A stretch of DNA of 64,000 bases from Zygaena filipendulae (Eukaryota; Arthropoda; Insecta; Lepidoptera; Zygaenidae): NCBI GenBank assembly GCA_907165275.2, contig OU015671.1, positions 9,145,001 through 9,209,000 on the forward strand, read 5' to 3'. Both the position numbers and the translations under genes were made by a program. Positions 10,567 to 20,836 of the stretch are shown here, piece by piece. How positions within the stretch are numbered: position 1 is the first letter of the stretch; each line of letters opens with the position of its first letter. The notes below the pieces were generated by a model, which ran no database searches, was not told the DNA's origin, and was given only the letters and a program-made list of their open reading frames with translations.

Positions 10567-10584
10567 TGGCGCCCTTTAACGTGG
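10567..10584 (+). promoter_or_regulatory. Primer binding site, tRNA-Lys-like
   Basis: TGGCGCCC follows the LTR after one base and matches the complement of a tRNA 3' end GGGCGCCA. The continuation TTTAACGTGG resembles the insect tRNA-Lys type AACGTGGGGC if three extra T are allowed. The lysine assignment is an inference from memory of that tRNA. Confidence 0.6.
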
Positions 10585-11461
10585 TTATTGTCCTTCCAGG
10601 TTCGTTCTAGGTATTTATTTTAGTGCTTTAGCAGCTAGCCCAGCGCGAAAAACCTAATTGTGAACGAGGCGGTGTCGATGCTACCTACACAGCGAACTGG
10701 TACGTACTTACCTATTCATTAAAATAAAACCGTTACGCTTACCTACCTATGCTTGTTTTTTTTTGCTTTGTATTTTTATCATTTTTATGCTGAACTTTAT
10801 ACTAACGCTTATTTTGATTGTGCCAATTGTGATTGTAATTGTTGCGTAATATTTTCCTACAACTAGATAAACAAATTTTTTTCTTACATCGATATTACTT
10901 ATTAACTTTAATTATCATTACAAATACATAGGTATTTTCGCAACAGTTCGCAATCTATATTTCCTTAGTTCCGTTTTTTTGATTTTTTTTATTTTACTGG
11001 TCTATTTATTATTATCAATTGAAGTAGGTAGATCTAAACATTTTAAACACCGTACCGTATAGTGTAGTTGTCGAAACATTGTAAAAGCAGCTTAGCATAC
11101 CTACGGTAGTATCTCTTAGTAGTTTGTGCATAGCATACGCTTACCTAATACTAGTGGTGGCTACATGCTTTACTTGCTTGATTTATTTTTCTCCCTGTCA
11201 AAAAAAATATTTACTGTACATCTCGCTTATACCTATATATATCAGCTTAACTAATACTAGTGGTGGCTACATACTTTACTCGTTTGATTTTTTTTCATTG
11301 TCTAAAAAATATTTACTGTACATTTAAATACTGCTTAATTATTATACTTAGCTTCATAAATTGAGCTTGTTGGCTATTTACAACACTACCTACCCTAAAT
11401 TTTTTTATCTATCTTTGGCCAATTATAGCACTAATTTTGTATTGTTTTGCTTATTCTTATA
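10585..11461 (+). other. Long 5' leader of the Ty3/gypsy element
   Basis: This is about 880 bp of AT-rich, non-coding sequence between the primer site and the gag ATG. A segment around 11150-11215 (ACTAGTGGTGGCTACAT and following) is repeated at 11250-11320, giving a roughly 100-bp direct repeat. Confidence 0.7.
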
Positions 11462-12970
11462 ATGGAAACTCACCTTATTTCGTTCATCCAGCTAAACAAA
11501 AACGAACTAGCGTACGAAGTTCTTATTCGGGGCGGTGAACCGAATACTACGGTTATCGAACTACGCAAACAAATTAATAAGCTAGTACCTTTATACCCAT
11601 CGGAGGATATTACAGAATCTGGTCTAGACTTCGACACGGATATAGAAGGAGCAAACGTTTCGATTAAGGAGCTAAATTCACGAATTACTATTTTAGAACT
11701 TAAATACGATGTAAATCTGTATAAACGTATCCTAACACTATCGAATCATATATACTTCCGTCTCAAAAGGATGAACCAAAATAAACCAAACTCTGCTGCG
11801 GAGTTAGAGAAACTAAAACAAACGAACAAAGACTACAATGTATTACAGGCTAAATTAAACAAGTTTCCAGGTGTAAATACTACCGAAAACAGGAATACTG
11901 AGCACACTAATGCCCAGTCATCTTCTGTGTTCGAGGGGTCTACCGTTATATCAACTAGTTGTGAACGTAGTCACATAAATGACCTACAAAAAATTAAATA
12001 CAACGGGAAATCATGCGTTCGCTCATTCCTACAAAAAATAAGGGAGTTTAGTGAAGCTAGGAACATCACTCCTGCTAAACTTTTTACATATGCTACGGAA
12101 ATACTAACGGACGATGCACTAATCTGGTATCGTAGTGTGAAAGGTCAAGTATCGGACTGGGATGAACTAGCAACGTTATTAAAGAAAGATTTCGGTCAGT
12201 TCGATTACGACTACAGACTAATGTCCGAAATTCGGGGTAGGACTCAAGGTGAAGGTGAAAACATCACAATTTATTTAGCTATTATGTCTGAATTGTTCTC
12301 TAGGTTATCTAGAAGTCTTAATGAGGACGAAAAACTAGAAATCTTATTACACAACATAAGACCAGTTTACGCTAACGTCTTAGCCTCAACTTCATCGGGC
12401 ATTAAGTCTATTGACAATCTCCGATCGCTATGCAAAAACTTCGAAAACATTCAATGCCTATCATCCCAATTTCGTGAACCACCTAAAAAGTCTTCTGAAT
12501 TGCTAGCGCCTGATCTTGCGTATGCTAAACGCGATCAGCCGGATCAGCAAAAACCTAAGAACAATTATTATAAAAACTACAACTCTTATACTAACAATCA
12601 AAAATACACACATACAAACTACCAGCCACACAATAAGTATCCTAATAAGCAATCAACTAATTATTATAACTACTCGAGTAAAAATTCTTATGGTCAGAAA
12701 TATTACACTAATCCAAACAAACATACTAATCAAAACTATTCTAACGGACTAAACGGGAGCCAAGAAAACAAATCTCAATCTCACGTTAATCCGGTCGATT
12801 CTCAGAGCTCTTTCCCTAAAACACCTTATTGCCCGCGTTGTCGTTCTAACGATCATAGCCTAAACTCATGCAAACAGGATCGTTTTGCCATTTGTTTTAA
12901 GTGTGGTAAAAGAGACGTCAAGTACCCTGATTGTTCTAACTGCAACACAAAGTCACAGCCAAAAAACTAA
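11462..12970 (+). CDS. gag: Gag polyprotein of the Ty3/gypsy element
   Basis: The protein is 502 residues from the first ATG of the frame at 11462; the frame is open slightly further upstream but only with a TTG. It should form the capsid shell and bind the RNA. Residues about 180-345 carry a retrotransposon capsid-like region (KYNGKSCVRSFLQKIREF, then ALIWYRSVKGQVSDW), followed by an Asn/Tyr/Lys-rich linker and two C-terminal zinc knuckles. The first knuckle is a standard CX2CX4HX4C (CPRCRSNDHSLNSC, about 456-469). The second reads CX2CX4VX4C, with valine where histidine is expected. The stop is preceded by a slippery heptamer for expression of pol. Confidence 0.9.
   Translation: METHLISFIQLNKNELAYEVLIRGGEPNTTVIELRKQINKLVPLYPSEDITESGLDFDTDIEGANVSIKELNSRITILELKYDVNLYKRILTLSNHIYFRLKRMNQNKPNSAAELEKLKQTNKDYNVLQAKLNKFPGVNTTENRNTEHTNAQSSSVFEGSTVISTSCERSHINDLQKIKYNGKSCVRSFLQKIREFSEARNITPAKLFTYATEILTDDALIWYRSVKGQVSDWDELATLLKKDFGQFDYDYRLMSEIRGRTQGEGENITIYLAIMSELFSRLSRSLNEDEKLEILLHNIRPVYANVLASTSSGIKSIDNLRSLCKNFENIQCLSSQFREPPKKSSELLAPDLAYAKRDQPDQQKPKNNYYKNYNSYTNNQKYTHTNYQPHNKYPNKQSTNYYNYSSKNSYGQKYYTNPNKHTNQNYSNGLNGSQENKSQSHVNPVDSQSSFPKTPYCPRCRSNDHSLNSCKQDRFAICFKCGKRDVKYPDCSNCNTKSQPKN
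12961..12967 (+). promoter_or_regulatory. -1 ribosomal frameshift heptamer A-AAA-AAC
   Basis: In the gag frame the codons are CCA AAA AAC TAA, so the heptamer A AAA AAC abuts the gag stop. A one-base backward slip enters the pol frame, which is open from 12940 on. A AAA AAC is one of the classical retroviral slippery sites. A downstream structure was not established by eye. Confidence 0.85.
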
Positions 12971-15900
12971 TAAAAGAGGATTGCTGCAGTGTCACTAACC
13001 ACCATGATGAAACTGATTGGAAAAACTGGCTATCAACCATCAAAATGTTTTTCTCAAGTTATCACATTGCATCAATCCTAAACAACAAACCTAAAGACGA
13101 CTTACGACCCTACATCACTGTTAAAGTAGGAGACTTATCTGTTTGCGGATTACTAGATTCTGGCTCTGCCGTAACTATAATCGGAAATAATTGCCAAGAA
13201 ACAATAATGACAGCTACTGGTCTAAAACTGTGTAGCAACGATGATACTAAAACATTTGTTGCTGCAGGAGGCCAAAAATTACCTACAATCGGTTACATTA
13301 ACTTGCCCATTTGCTTTGAAAATACCGTACATGTTCTAAAAGCTTACGTTATGCCTTCAGTAACTTGTAACATTATTTTAGGTATTGACTTTTGGTCTAA
13401 ATTTGAAATATGTCCTAAATATCTTAGTTCAATTACACTAACAAATGCTGATACACCCGTTTTTGAGATCGCTAATAATGACGATGAAGTGACACTGTAT
13501 TCCTATAATAGTCTTTCTAACACTCAACGCATTAACGCTGACAACATTATCAAGCAATTTCACGATATATCGGCAGAAAAGTGTGGTCTAGGTCGTACAC
13601 ATCTCATTACTCATCGCATAGATACTGGCGACTCACCGCCTATTAGGCAGCGATACTACAGGCTATCACCTGAAAAACAAAAAGTATTATGCAAGGAGCT
13701 AGATGAAATGCTACAGCTAGGTGTCGTCGAACCCTGTGAAAGTCCATGGTCTTCCCCTGTTCTGTTAACACCGAAGAAAGACGGAAAACTTAGATTCTGC
13801 TTAGATAGTCGTAAACTAAACGCGATTACAAAGAAAGACGCCTACAAACTACCATATGTTTCTGAAATCCTAGATAGCCTTAAAAATGCTAGATATCTAA
13901 GTAGCATAGACCTATCTAAGGCATTTTGGCAAATACCTATTGAGCCTAACGACAGAGACAAAACGTCATTTTATGTACCTACTCGCGGATCCTTCAGATT
14001 CGTCACAACTCCGTTTGGCCTAACCAACGCACCTGCTACACAACAAAGACTAGTGGATATTTTATTCTATGGCCCTGAATTTGAGAACTGCGTCTTCGTA
14101 TTCCTTGATGACATCATTATAGCCTCCCCTAGCTTTGAACATCACATAGCAATGCTTCTGCGGGTGCACGAAAAACTTAAAAATGCTAACCTCACCATAA
14201 ACTACGAAAAATCTAAATTTTTCCGTGACGAACTAAAATATCTCGGCTACGTGGTAAACTCTAAAGGTCTCCATGTTGATCCCGGCAAGGTTGAAGCCAT
14301 TCTCAACATCCCCACCCCCACTAATAAGAAAGAAGTCAAGAGATTCCTTGGAACAGCTTCTTGGTACCGAAGGTTCGTACCAAACTTCAGTTCTATTGCT
14401 GGCCCACTAAACAAACTGACCTCTTCTGGCAAGAAAGCCGCTCCCTTTCTATGGACTAAAGAAGCTGACGATTCCTTTCATAAACTAAAAGACTGTCTCA
14501 TTTCTGCTCCAATACTAAAGTGTCCAAACTATGACCTTCCCTTCGAAGTACACACAGACGCAAGCGACTACGGCGTTGGTGGCTTACTCACGCAAACTAT
14601 AGACGGCGTGGAATACCCGATTGCTTATATGAGTAAGGCACTATCTGCCCAAGAACGTAACTACAGCGTGACTGAACGAGAAGCACTTGCAGTCGTTGTA
14701 GCTTTGGAACACTGGAGATGTTACCTAGATACTGGAAAAAAGTTTACGGTCTACACCGATCACTCAGCACTGAAGTGGTTCCTAAATCTGAATAACCCAA
14801 CCGGACGTCTAGCTCGCTGGGGTGTTCGCCTATCCGCTTTCGGTTTCGAAATCAAACACCGTCGTGGTGCGGACAATGTCATTCCTGATGCGTTGTCACG
14901 CGCAGTCCCTATCTCAGCTATTGACACCTCCCCAAATTTTACCAATACTACGGACGAGTGGTACCTAAATATCTACCATGGCTGCCAAAACTCCCCTACA
15001 TCATTCCCCAACTACATGGTGAAGAATAATCGTCTGTATAGGTTTATGAAATCTAAATGCGTACTAACCGCCGAATTTGAGTGGAAGGAAGTCGTTCCTA
15101 AGGAAGTAAGAGCTATCGTTATTTCCGAAAACCATGCTGAACCGATTGCTGGTCACTTAGGTATATTTAAGACCTACAAACGCCTATCACTCAAATACTA
15201 CTGGCCCGGTATGCACAATGACGTTGTTAATGCTGTAACCTCGTGTGATATTTGCATAGCTCACAAACACCAGAACCATACAACTTTAGGTGAAATGGGC
15301 AGACCTAAAACATGCTACAGGCCATTTCAAATGCTAAGCGTAGACCTAGTTGGACCCTTGCCATGTACGCGAAAACAAAACTGCTATCTTTTGGTTATCG
15401 TCTGTTGCTTCTCCAAGTATTGTCTTCTGTTCTCAATTAGACGCGCTACCGCGGAAACTGTAACTAGAATACTAGAAGAGCACGTGTTTCTAGTGCACGG
15501 CATACCATCTACCATCTTGTTTGACAATGGCAAACAATTTGTCAGTGCTACACTAAAACAGATGCTTGACAAATACAAAGTACCTAACGTACATTTTACT
15601 CCTAAATACTCACCACATGTCAACACTGTAGAACGCTACAACAAAACCATCATAACCGCGGTGTCTACCTTCATTGAAAGTGACCAACGTATCTGGGACT
15701 CACTAATCCCTAAAATACAGTTTGCTATCAACAACAGCGTCAACGAGGTGACAAACTACACGCCGTCATTTCTCGTATACGGTCGCGAGCTAGTTAGTTG
15801 CGGTTCATTCTATACAAGCGGCGATTTTGATGAAGATATTATCCATGAACCACGTGATCAATACGCGGAAAACCTAGGTACATTATCTACTATATTCAAC

Positions 15901-16182
15901 AAAGTACAAGCCTCACTTCTACAAGCACATAGCAGAAACTGTAAAACCTATAATTTACGTAAAAGACCTGCAGAATTCAATGTAGGCGATATCGTGTGGC
16001 GAAAGACATTTTACCAAAGCGATAAAGCAAACTACTTCAGCAAAAAACTAGCACCAAAATTTATCAAATGCAAAATCATTGCCAAAAAATCACCACTTGT
16101 ATATGAACTCGCTGACTCTAGTGGCAATTCGCTAGGATTGTGGCATATCAAAGACATCAAATTAACCAATTATAAAGAATGA
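12964..16182 (+). CDS. pol: Pol polyprotein (protease, RT, RNase H, integrase)
   Basis: It is read by -1 frameshift from gag; the first ATG in the frame is at 13045. Positions from that ATG: aspartic protease LLDSGSA (about 36-42); reverse transcriptase with LDSRKLN and the catalytic FLDD (353-356) in place of YXDD; RNase H with TDAS (about 505) and YTDHS; integrase zinc finger HX7H ... CX2C (about 695-736); and catalytic core with VDLVG (about 765), FDNGKQF (about 826) and VERYNK (about 861), giving a complete D,D,E triad. The C-terminus has a GPY/F-like segment (KLAPKFIKCKII). The frame shows no break. Enzymes act in the cytoplasmic particle, then in the nucleus at integration. Confidence 0.93.
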   Translation, partial: KLIKEDCCSVTNHHDETDWKNWLSTIKMFFSSYHIASILNNKPKDDLRPYITVKVGDLSVCGLLDSGSAVTIIGNNCQETIMTATGLKLCSNDDTKTFVAAGGQKLPTIGYINLPICFENTVHVLKAYVMPSVTCNIILGIDFWSKFEICPKYLSSITLTNADTPVFEIANNDDEVTLYSYNSLSNTQRINADNIIKQFHDISAEKCGLGRTHLITHRIDTGDSPPIRQRYYRLSPEKQKVLCKELDEMLQLGVVEPCESPWSSPVLLTPKKDGKLRFCLDSRKLNAITKKDAYKLPYVSEILDSLKNARYLSSIDLSKAFWQIPIEPNDRDKTSFYVPTRGSFRFVTTPFGLTNAPATQQRLVDILFYGPEFENCVFVFLDDIIIASPSFEHHIAMLLRVHEKLKNANLTINYEKSKFFRDELKYLGYVVNSKGLHVDPGKVEAILNIPTPTNKKEVKRFLGTASWYRRFVPNFSSIAGPLNKLTSSGKKAAPFLWTKEADDSFHKLKDCLISAPILKCPNYDLPFEVHTDASDYGVGGLLTQTIDGVEYPIAYMSKALSAQERNYSVTEREALAVVVALEHWRCYLDTGKKFTVYTDHSALKWFLNLNNPTGRLARWGVRLSAFGFEIKHRRGADNVIPDALSRAVPISAIDTSPNFTNTTDEWYLNIYHGCQNSPTSFPNYMVKNNRLYRFMKSKCVLTAEFEWKEVVPKEVRAIVISENHAEPIAGHLGIFKTYKRLSLKYYWPGMHNDVVNAVTSCDICIAHKHQNHTTLGEMGRPKTCYRPFQMLSVDLVGPLPCTRKQNCYLLVIVCCFSKYCLLFSIRRATAETVTRILEEHVFLVHGIPSTILFDNGKQFVSATLKQMLDKYKVPNVHFTPKYSPHVNTVERYNKTIITAVSTFIESDQRIWDSLIPKIQFAINNSVNEVTNYTPSFLVYGRELVSCGSFYTSGDFDEDIIHEPRDQYAENLGTLSTIFNKVQASLLQAHSRNCKTYNLRKRPAEFNVGDIVWRKTFYQSDKANYFSKKLAPKFIKCKIIAKKSPLVYELADSSGNSLGLWHIKDIKLTNYKE

Positions 16183-16507
16183 CTAAACAACTAAAATTAA
16201 TAACCTTTAAAAATAATTACAACTAATAGTACCCTATTCACAATAACCACCGGTCTACTTGCGATGTAAGGAGCATGTATTCTAAACATGAAACTACACT
16301 CTTTCCTTGTTTCTTGAGTATAGTTAGTGCTAACTAGTGTACTCTGGTTGTTAGAGGTCTACGTTCTGACTAATAGAATCAAAGACAGTTTGAAAGAGTG
16401 AGGTATGAAAGAATGTTCGGGATTAGTGAAAGGACAAGAAGCAAAGAGTTACAGGTAGAGTAGACGGATTTTACCACTAAGGTTAGCAGGTAAAATCCTG
16501 AATTTTC
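16183..16507 (+). other. Non-coding 3' region of the Ty3/gypsy element
   Basis: This is about 330 bp between the pol stop and the purine tract, with no frame long enough for an envelope gene. Confidence 0.7.
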
Positions 16508-16515
16508 GGAGGGGG
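16508..16515 (+). promoter_or_regulatory. Polypurine tract
   Basis: GGAGGGGG lies three bases before the 3' LTR, the expected place for plus-strand priming. Confidence 0.75.
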
Positions 16516-16518
16516 TAC

Positions 16519-17318
16519 TGTAACGTTGTAGTCTCAGTTCTCAACATAGTAACAAAACTATAAAATAAAATAAATTAAATCTACCCTGTGCGAACGGATC
16601 TCCAAATATCCCTCCGCGCGCCGCGCTTCCGCGCCGCCGGTCGTCATCGGCCGAACATTTCAATCTGCACGGACAGACTACTGCAGCTCGCACGCCGCGC
16701 TACACGTGGGTGTCTAATTAATTGTACGGTACCTACCTACCTACGATCTTGTGACCGTTAGTCTACCGCGCAAACTATTTTTCTGTGCTAGTGCTGGATG
16801 ACCCTCTAGGGTGAGTTCTCATTCACATTCACACTACTAAGCTGCTTCTCGCTTAATCTAGTCTGGCTGGCTGCAATTCCTATTAAAGCACTATCGCTAC
16901 TACCTTGCGACCGCTGGTTCTCACGGGGTGGAAAGGCAGCCAGCTACGGACTTGCTGATGGTAACCGAAGCCCTCGCTCCAGGTTCCAGGCACCTACCAG
17001 CCCTACTCCTGGACTACCCCCGGCGTACTCCAGGCACCTACCATCTACCGCTGAGACTCCAGGCACCTACCAGCTGAAGTTCCAGGCGCCTACCCCTGGA
17101 CTACTCCAGGCGTACCCCAGCCGCTGCCTACACCAGCCGCCGCGGCACCAGCGTCGTCACCATCTACGAGCCACCTTCCACCTACCGCTGAGGCCAGTGT
17201 CGCTAATTGTACCTACTTGTACCTATCTACCGGGAACGGACCGGGAAGGCAATAAATAATCAGTCGCCAATCCATCGGACCTTTTCTTCCGTACCGTTTC
17301 TTCAGCGCAAGCGCGACA
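16519..17318 (+). repeat. 3' LTR, 800 bp
   Basis: It is the same length as the 5' LTR, and no difference was found when both were read in parallel. Its AATAAA lies at 17251-17256. It is followed by the duplicated target ACAT. Confidence 0.95.
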
Positions 17319-17450
17319 ACATTGAGTAACAAACATCGTCACAAACTTTCTTTTAATAAATATTTAATAATATTTTCTACAATACAATATTCCCAAAACT
17401 GTGAATTGTGAACTTCACTTCATACATTTCGTTACATTGATGAAAGTTTT

Positions 17451-17606
17451 TATAGCTGTGCCCCGCGGTTTCAACCGCGTGAGTTTCGGAATTCCCGCAG
17501 GAACTCCAAACTTCTTTTATTCTTCTTCTCCTAACAGAAAAAACACAACAAAAAAGAATTTGCGAAATTCGTCTAGCCTTTCAGGGAAATAGGGATTCAT
17601 TTTTAT
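17451..17606 (-). mobile_element. Helitron-like repeat, reverse, 300-bp subfamily fragment
   Basis: AGCTGTGCCCCGCGG start, CTTCTTCTCCTAACAG block and AGGGATTCATTTTTATATAA tail. It is deleted internally compared with the copy at 19796. Confidence 0.7.
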
Positions 17607-17613
17607 ATAATAG

Positions 17614-17772
17614 ACTAACTGTGCCCCGCGGTTTCATCCGCGTGAGTTTTGGGATCAGGAACCTTTGCGGACGCAGGCTTGACAACCCGCCAAAGTTTCA
17701 CCACAATCGGACCAATGGTTTCGAAACGCACAGAGGATCCACATACAAGCATTCATTTTTATTTATAAAGAA
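17614..17772 (-). mobile_element. Helitron-like repeat, reverse, variant
   Basis: It begins A-CTAACTGTGCCCCGCGG directly after the preceding copy, in the same orientation (head to tail). The middle is replaced by GACGCAGGCTTGACAACC and following sequence not seen in other copies. Confidence 0.65.
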
Positions 17773-17775
17773 AGA

Positions 17776-18118
17776 TTTAATTAAATTAAATATAGACAAA
17801 TAGTTTTTCATTACTCATACTCGGAAAGTAGGTCTGAAGTTGCCTGAGAAGCGGGTTGAAAGTAACCCTTTTCAGCCCTAGGGAGAATCGCTTTCAACTG
17901 ACAACTGTCAAATTATTAAAAAAAAACTAAGTCTATTTTCACATTTCTATTGAACCATGTTTCAACTTTCTATACAGCCAGCGCGATGTAAAATTGAAAT
18001 AACGTAAAGTTTAAGTAGGTATTAATTAAAATAAAATTCACTCACTTTTTCTTAAGCTAATTCCTATTTATATTTTTTTATTTTCTTTAATTAATACTTA
18101 ATAATTAAAGATAATATT
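17776..18118. other. Unassigned sequence before the tandem duplication
   Basis: Around 18043-18070 a segment (TTTTTCTTAAGCTAATTCCT) resembles part of the following repeat unit, so an older third unit may be present. Confidence 0.4.
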
Positions 18119-18124
18119 TTTTTT

Positions 18125-18678
18125 AGGTCGCCACAATGTAAATAAAAAATACTGGCTGAATAGCTAGCCGGCCAAAGAAAAAGAAATAGGTGGGAAAGTG
18201 TCAAGCGACTATCCGATCTTCACTCATTTTTTCTTTAGCTAATTCCTATTTTTATTTTGACTTTCCTTGCATTCGTAATGAAAAGCACAGTGTTACCCTC
18301 GGGAGAAAGACTTATTTTGTCCCTCGATCTATTGGCGCCCTCGCTACGCTCGGGCGCCAAACCCCGTCTCGGGACTAAATAAGTTACTTTCACCCCTAGG
18401 ATAACAATGTACTATTTTTTAGGTCGCCACAATGTAAATAAAAAATACTGGCTGAATAGCTAGCCGGCCAAAGAAAAAGAAATAGGTCGGAAAGTGTCAA
18501 GCGACTATCCGATCTTCACTCATTTTTTCTTTAGCTAATTCCTATTTTTATTTTGACTTTCCTTGCATTCGTAATGAAAAGCACAGTGTTATCCTCGGGA
18601 GAAAGACTTATTTAGTCCCTCGATCTATTGGTCTCGGGACTAAATAAGTTACTTTCACCCCTAGGATAACAATGTACT
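18125..18678 (+). repeat. Tandem duplication, about 296- and 260-bp units, with foldback ends
   Basis: AGGTCGCCACAATGTAAATA starts both units, at 18125 and 18421. Both units read the same through TCGGGAGAAAGACTTATTT. Unit 1 has about 31 extra bases after GATCTATTGG containing the hairpin GGCGCC...GGCGCC; unit 2 lacks them. Each unit ends in a foldback in which ACTTATTTAGTCCC pairs with GGGACTAAATAAGT, with partial pairing continuing outward through GTTATCCT/AGGATAAC. Confidence 0.8.
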
Positions 18679-19359
18679 ATTGTGTGCGAATATCCGGCAA
18701 AACTGTTTTTCATTTGTTTACTGACTCGATGACCCTTCTATCTGACATTAAATGCAGAATGTTACCATTCTACGCGTTGTTTGAACTAGATCCGGTCTTG
18801 AAACTTATTTGTCCTACTAATTCCCTACTGCTATCTCCCTTTTGTCTGCCACAAAAGGTCTTTTGTTCGACTAATTTCAAGTCTTTGACAACAAAATCAC
18901 GGAATGTCTGAGCTACTTACCGATTTTCCACTTTAAGACCTCATGAATAATGCGCAAAGAATGGAGGCGATTTCATAAAAATCTTTCAAAAAGAAAAATG
19001 GGTTACATAGTTTTCCGTTGAATCTTATATTTTTATGTTTCGTTTTATTCAAATAGGTACGAAGTATCTTTGATTTTTATTTCTATGGGATTTTTTTTTT
19101 AATCTAATCAATAATTAAAGCCGCTCCTAATTAGAAAGATCCTGGGACATGATTTTGTATGCCAATCTTTTCATATTTATTTAATCAGGGTCATTGAAAG
19201 GAATCTCAGTGAAAAATTTTATAATCTATACTAATTATTATCAAGAGAAAAGATTTGAATTTTCGTGTGTATGAATGTTTGTTTGTTTGTAATGGATAAA
19301 CTTAAAAAAAAGCTTTAGCGATTTTGAACATCCTTTCACTTATAGGAAGAGTACAGTAT
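18679..19359. other. Unassigned intergenic sequence
   Basis: No gene or named repeat recognised. Confidence 0.4.
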
Positions 19360-19634
19360 TGCTATGAAACTTTTGTTTCCATCATTTTTCGGTTGCAATC
19401 AAAAACATGGCGGTTATGCGATTACAATATGCACGTTTCGACACTTACAATATCTAGCAATTAACCAAAATAAACATCAAAAGTCGAAGCCATCTATTAC
19501 TTTAGATTGGTTGTTACAATCACTTATAATCGTCAGCAGGTTCTTTCAGTAACATGAATAATTAAACACAAAATCGCCATTTTTCTGATTGAAACTGAAA
19601 TATGATAGCAACAACAGTTACATAATTGCCATGC
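19360..19634. mobile_element. MITE, family E, copy 2
   Basis: The left arm GAAACTTTTGTTTCCATCAT and the right arm AATATGATAGCAACAACAGT are inverted repeats. The interior shares CGATTACAATATGC and CAATATCTAGCAATTAACC with copies 1 and 3. Non-coding. Confidence 0.7.
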
Positions 19635-19795
19635 AGACTACATTATCCCGAAACTTCGAAACCGGAGGGATCGACCTAAATTTGATGTTAAATTCTGTTC
19701 CAGCTGGTGGCCGAACTGTTCCAACAGAAACGGAATACCGGGGCTCCACTGGAAATCAGCGCTACAACTACTTTTGTTATTTTTTTATTAATTAC

Positions 19796-20099
19796 TAACT
19801 GTGCCTCGCGGTTTCACCCGCGTGAGTTTCGGAATTCCCGCAGGAACTCCAATGCAGTCTAATGTACTCCTTATAACAACAGCTAATTAGCAGTGAAAGT
19901 CCCGTCAATATCGGTCCAACCGTTTCGGAGATTCACCTGCGTGAGTTTCGGAATTCCCGCAGGAACTCCAAACTTCTTTTATATAAACCTTGTCCTGACA
20001 ATAACGAACACAAAAAAAACTATATTCCAATTTGGTGCAGTCGTTTGTAAGTTATGCGCTTATCAACACATTTGGTGATTCATTTTTATTATATAGATG
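19796..20099 (-). mobile_element. Helitron-like repeat, 300-bp subfamily, near full length
   Basis: It starts A-CTAACTGTGCC with CTAG mutated to CTAA. Two GAATTCCCGCAGGAACTCC blocks flank the AGCTAATTAGCAGTGAAAGT segment. It ends CATTTTTATTATATAGATG. Confidence 0.75.
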
Positions 20100-20625
20100 C
20101 AACTTAGAAATTTGTCCTGAGACAATAATCGTTATTGTGGATTTGTGGTTGAAGAAGGCATTCGGTAATGCTTCAGTCAAATTCTGTCAATCAAATGCGA
20201 CTACTACGGTCGCATCATATTATGCTCAGTATGCAATACCTTTGCTTATGTTATTTGTTTTTTTTTGTGAGGTGTATGTGTGTTTTTAGCTAAATAAAGA
20301 TTATCTTATATTATTTTATATTATCTATTAAGATAAGATGTATCTAATATGTATCATATTAATTATAATATGATACATTTATTTCACAAATACCACAAGT
20401 CGTCTAACTTTGGTTTTACACTAGTGTACCAAAAACGTGTTTCTTAAACCTACTTATACATATAAACCTTCGACCGATACATTTTTTTTTGTTTATCATT
20501 GTCTTTCTTTATTTATTTTTCTAAGTTGCTCGTGTAATATTACTGTGTATAGTAATATTGTGTTTGTAAATCTTTTCGTTTCTTGTTTCTCTACTTTATG
20601 AAACGCACTAACTTTATTTTAATTA
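20100..20625. other. Unassigned sequence with AT palindromes
   Basis: At about 20350-20385 TGTATCATATTA is paired with TAATATGATACA around a short centre, next to AAGATAA/TTATCTT repeats. No gene is seen. Confidence 0.45.
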
Positions 20626-20836
20626 CTAGCTGTGCCCCGCGGTTTCACCCGCGGTAATTTCGGAGTTCCCGCGGGAATTCCAGGATAAAAAATACCCTAT
20701 TTCCTTCTCTGTACCTGTCCCTGAAAACGTGCATGCCAAATTTCATCCAAATCCGTTCAGCCGTTTTTGCGTGATTGAGTAACAAACATCTAAGCATGTA
20801 AACATCCACACTTTCACATTTATAATATTAGTAGGA
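20626..20836 (-). mobile_element. Helitron-like repeat, intact reverse copy
   Basis: On the minus strand it reads A-TCCTACTAATATTATAAATG ... hairpin ... CTAG-T. It is a good reference for the short form, with termini bounded by A and T. Confidence 0.85.

Larger units (their letters stand above)
9766..17318 (+). mobile_element. Intact Ty3/gypsy LTR retrotransposon (7.55 kb)
   Basis: Two 800-bp LTRs, TG...CA, enclose a primer site, gag, pol with protease-RT-RNase H-integrase order, and a purine tract. A 4-bp target duplication ACAT lies at 9762-9765 and 17319-17322. The LTRs look identical throughout, both main frames are open and a frameshift signal is present. This points to a very recent and possibly still competent insertion. 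The domain order places it in Ty3/gypsy (Metaviridae); the lineage within that group is not assigned. No envelope-like frame lies between pol and the 3' LTR. Confidence 0.95.

Noticed and set aside
12516..12752. Second-frame ORF inside gag
   Set aside because: It is a shadow of the Asn/Tyr/Lys-rich gag linker; the gag frame carries the recognised motifs.
16183..16518. Search for an envelope gene after pol in the Ty3/gypsy element
   Set aside because: Only about 330 bp of stop-rich sequence remain before the LTR, so the element is not an errantivirus-type with env.
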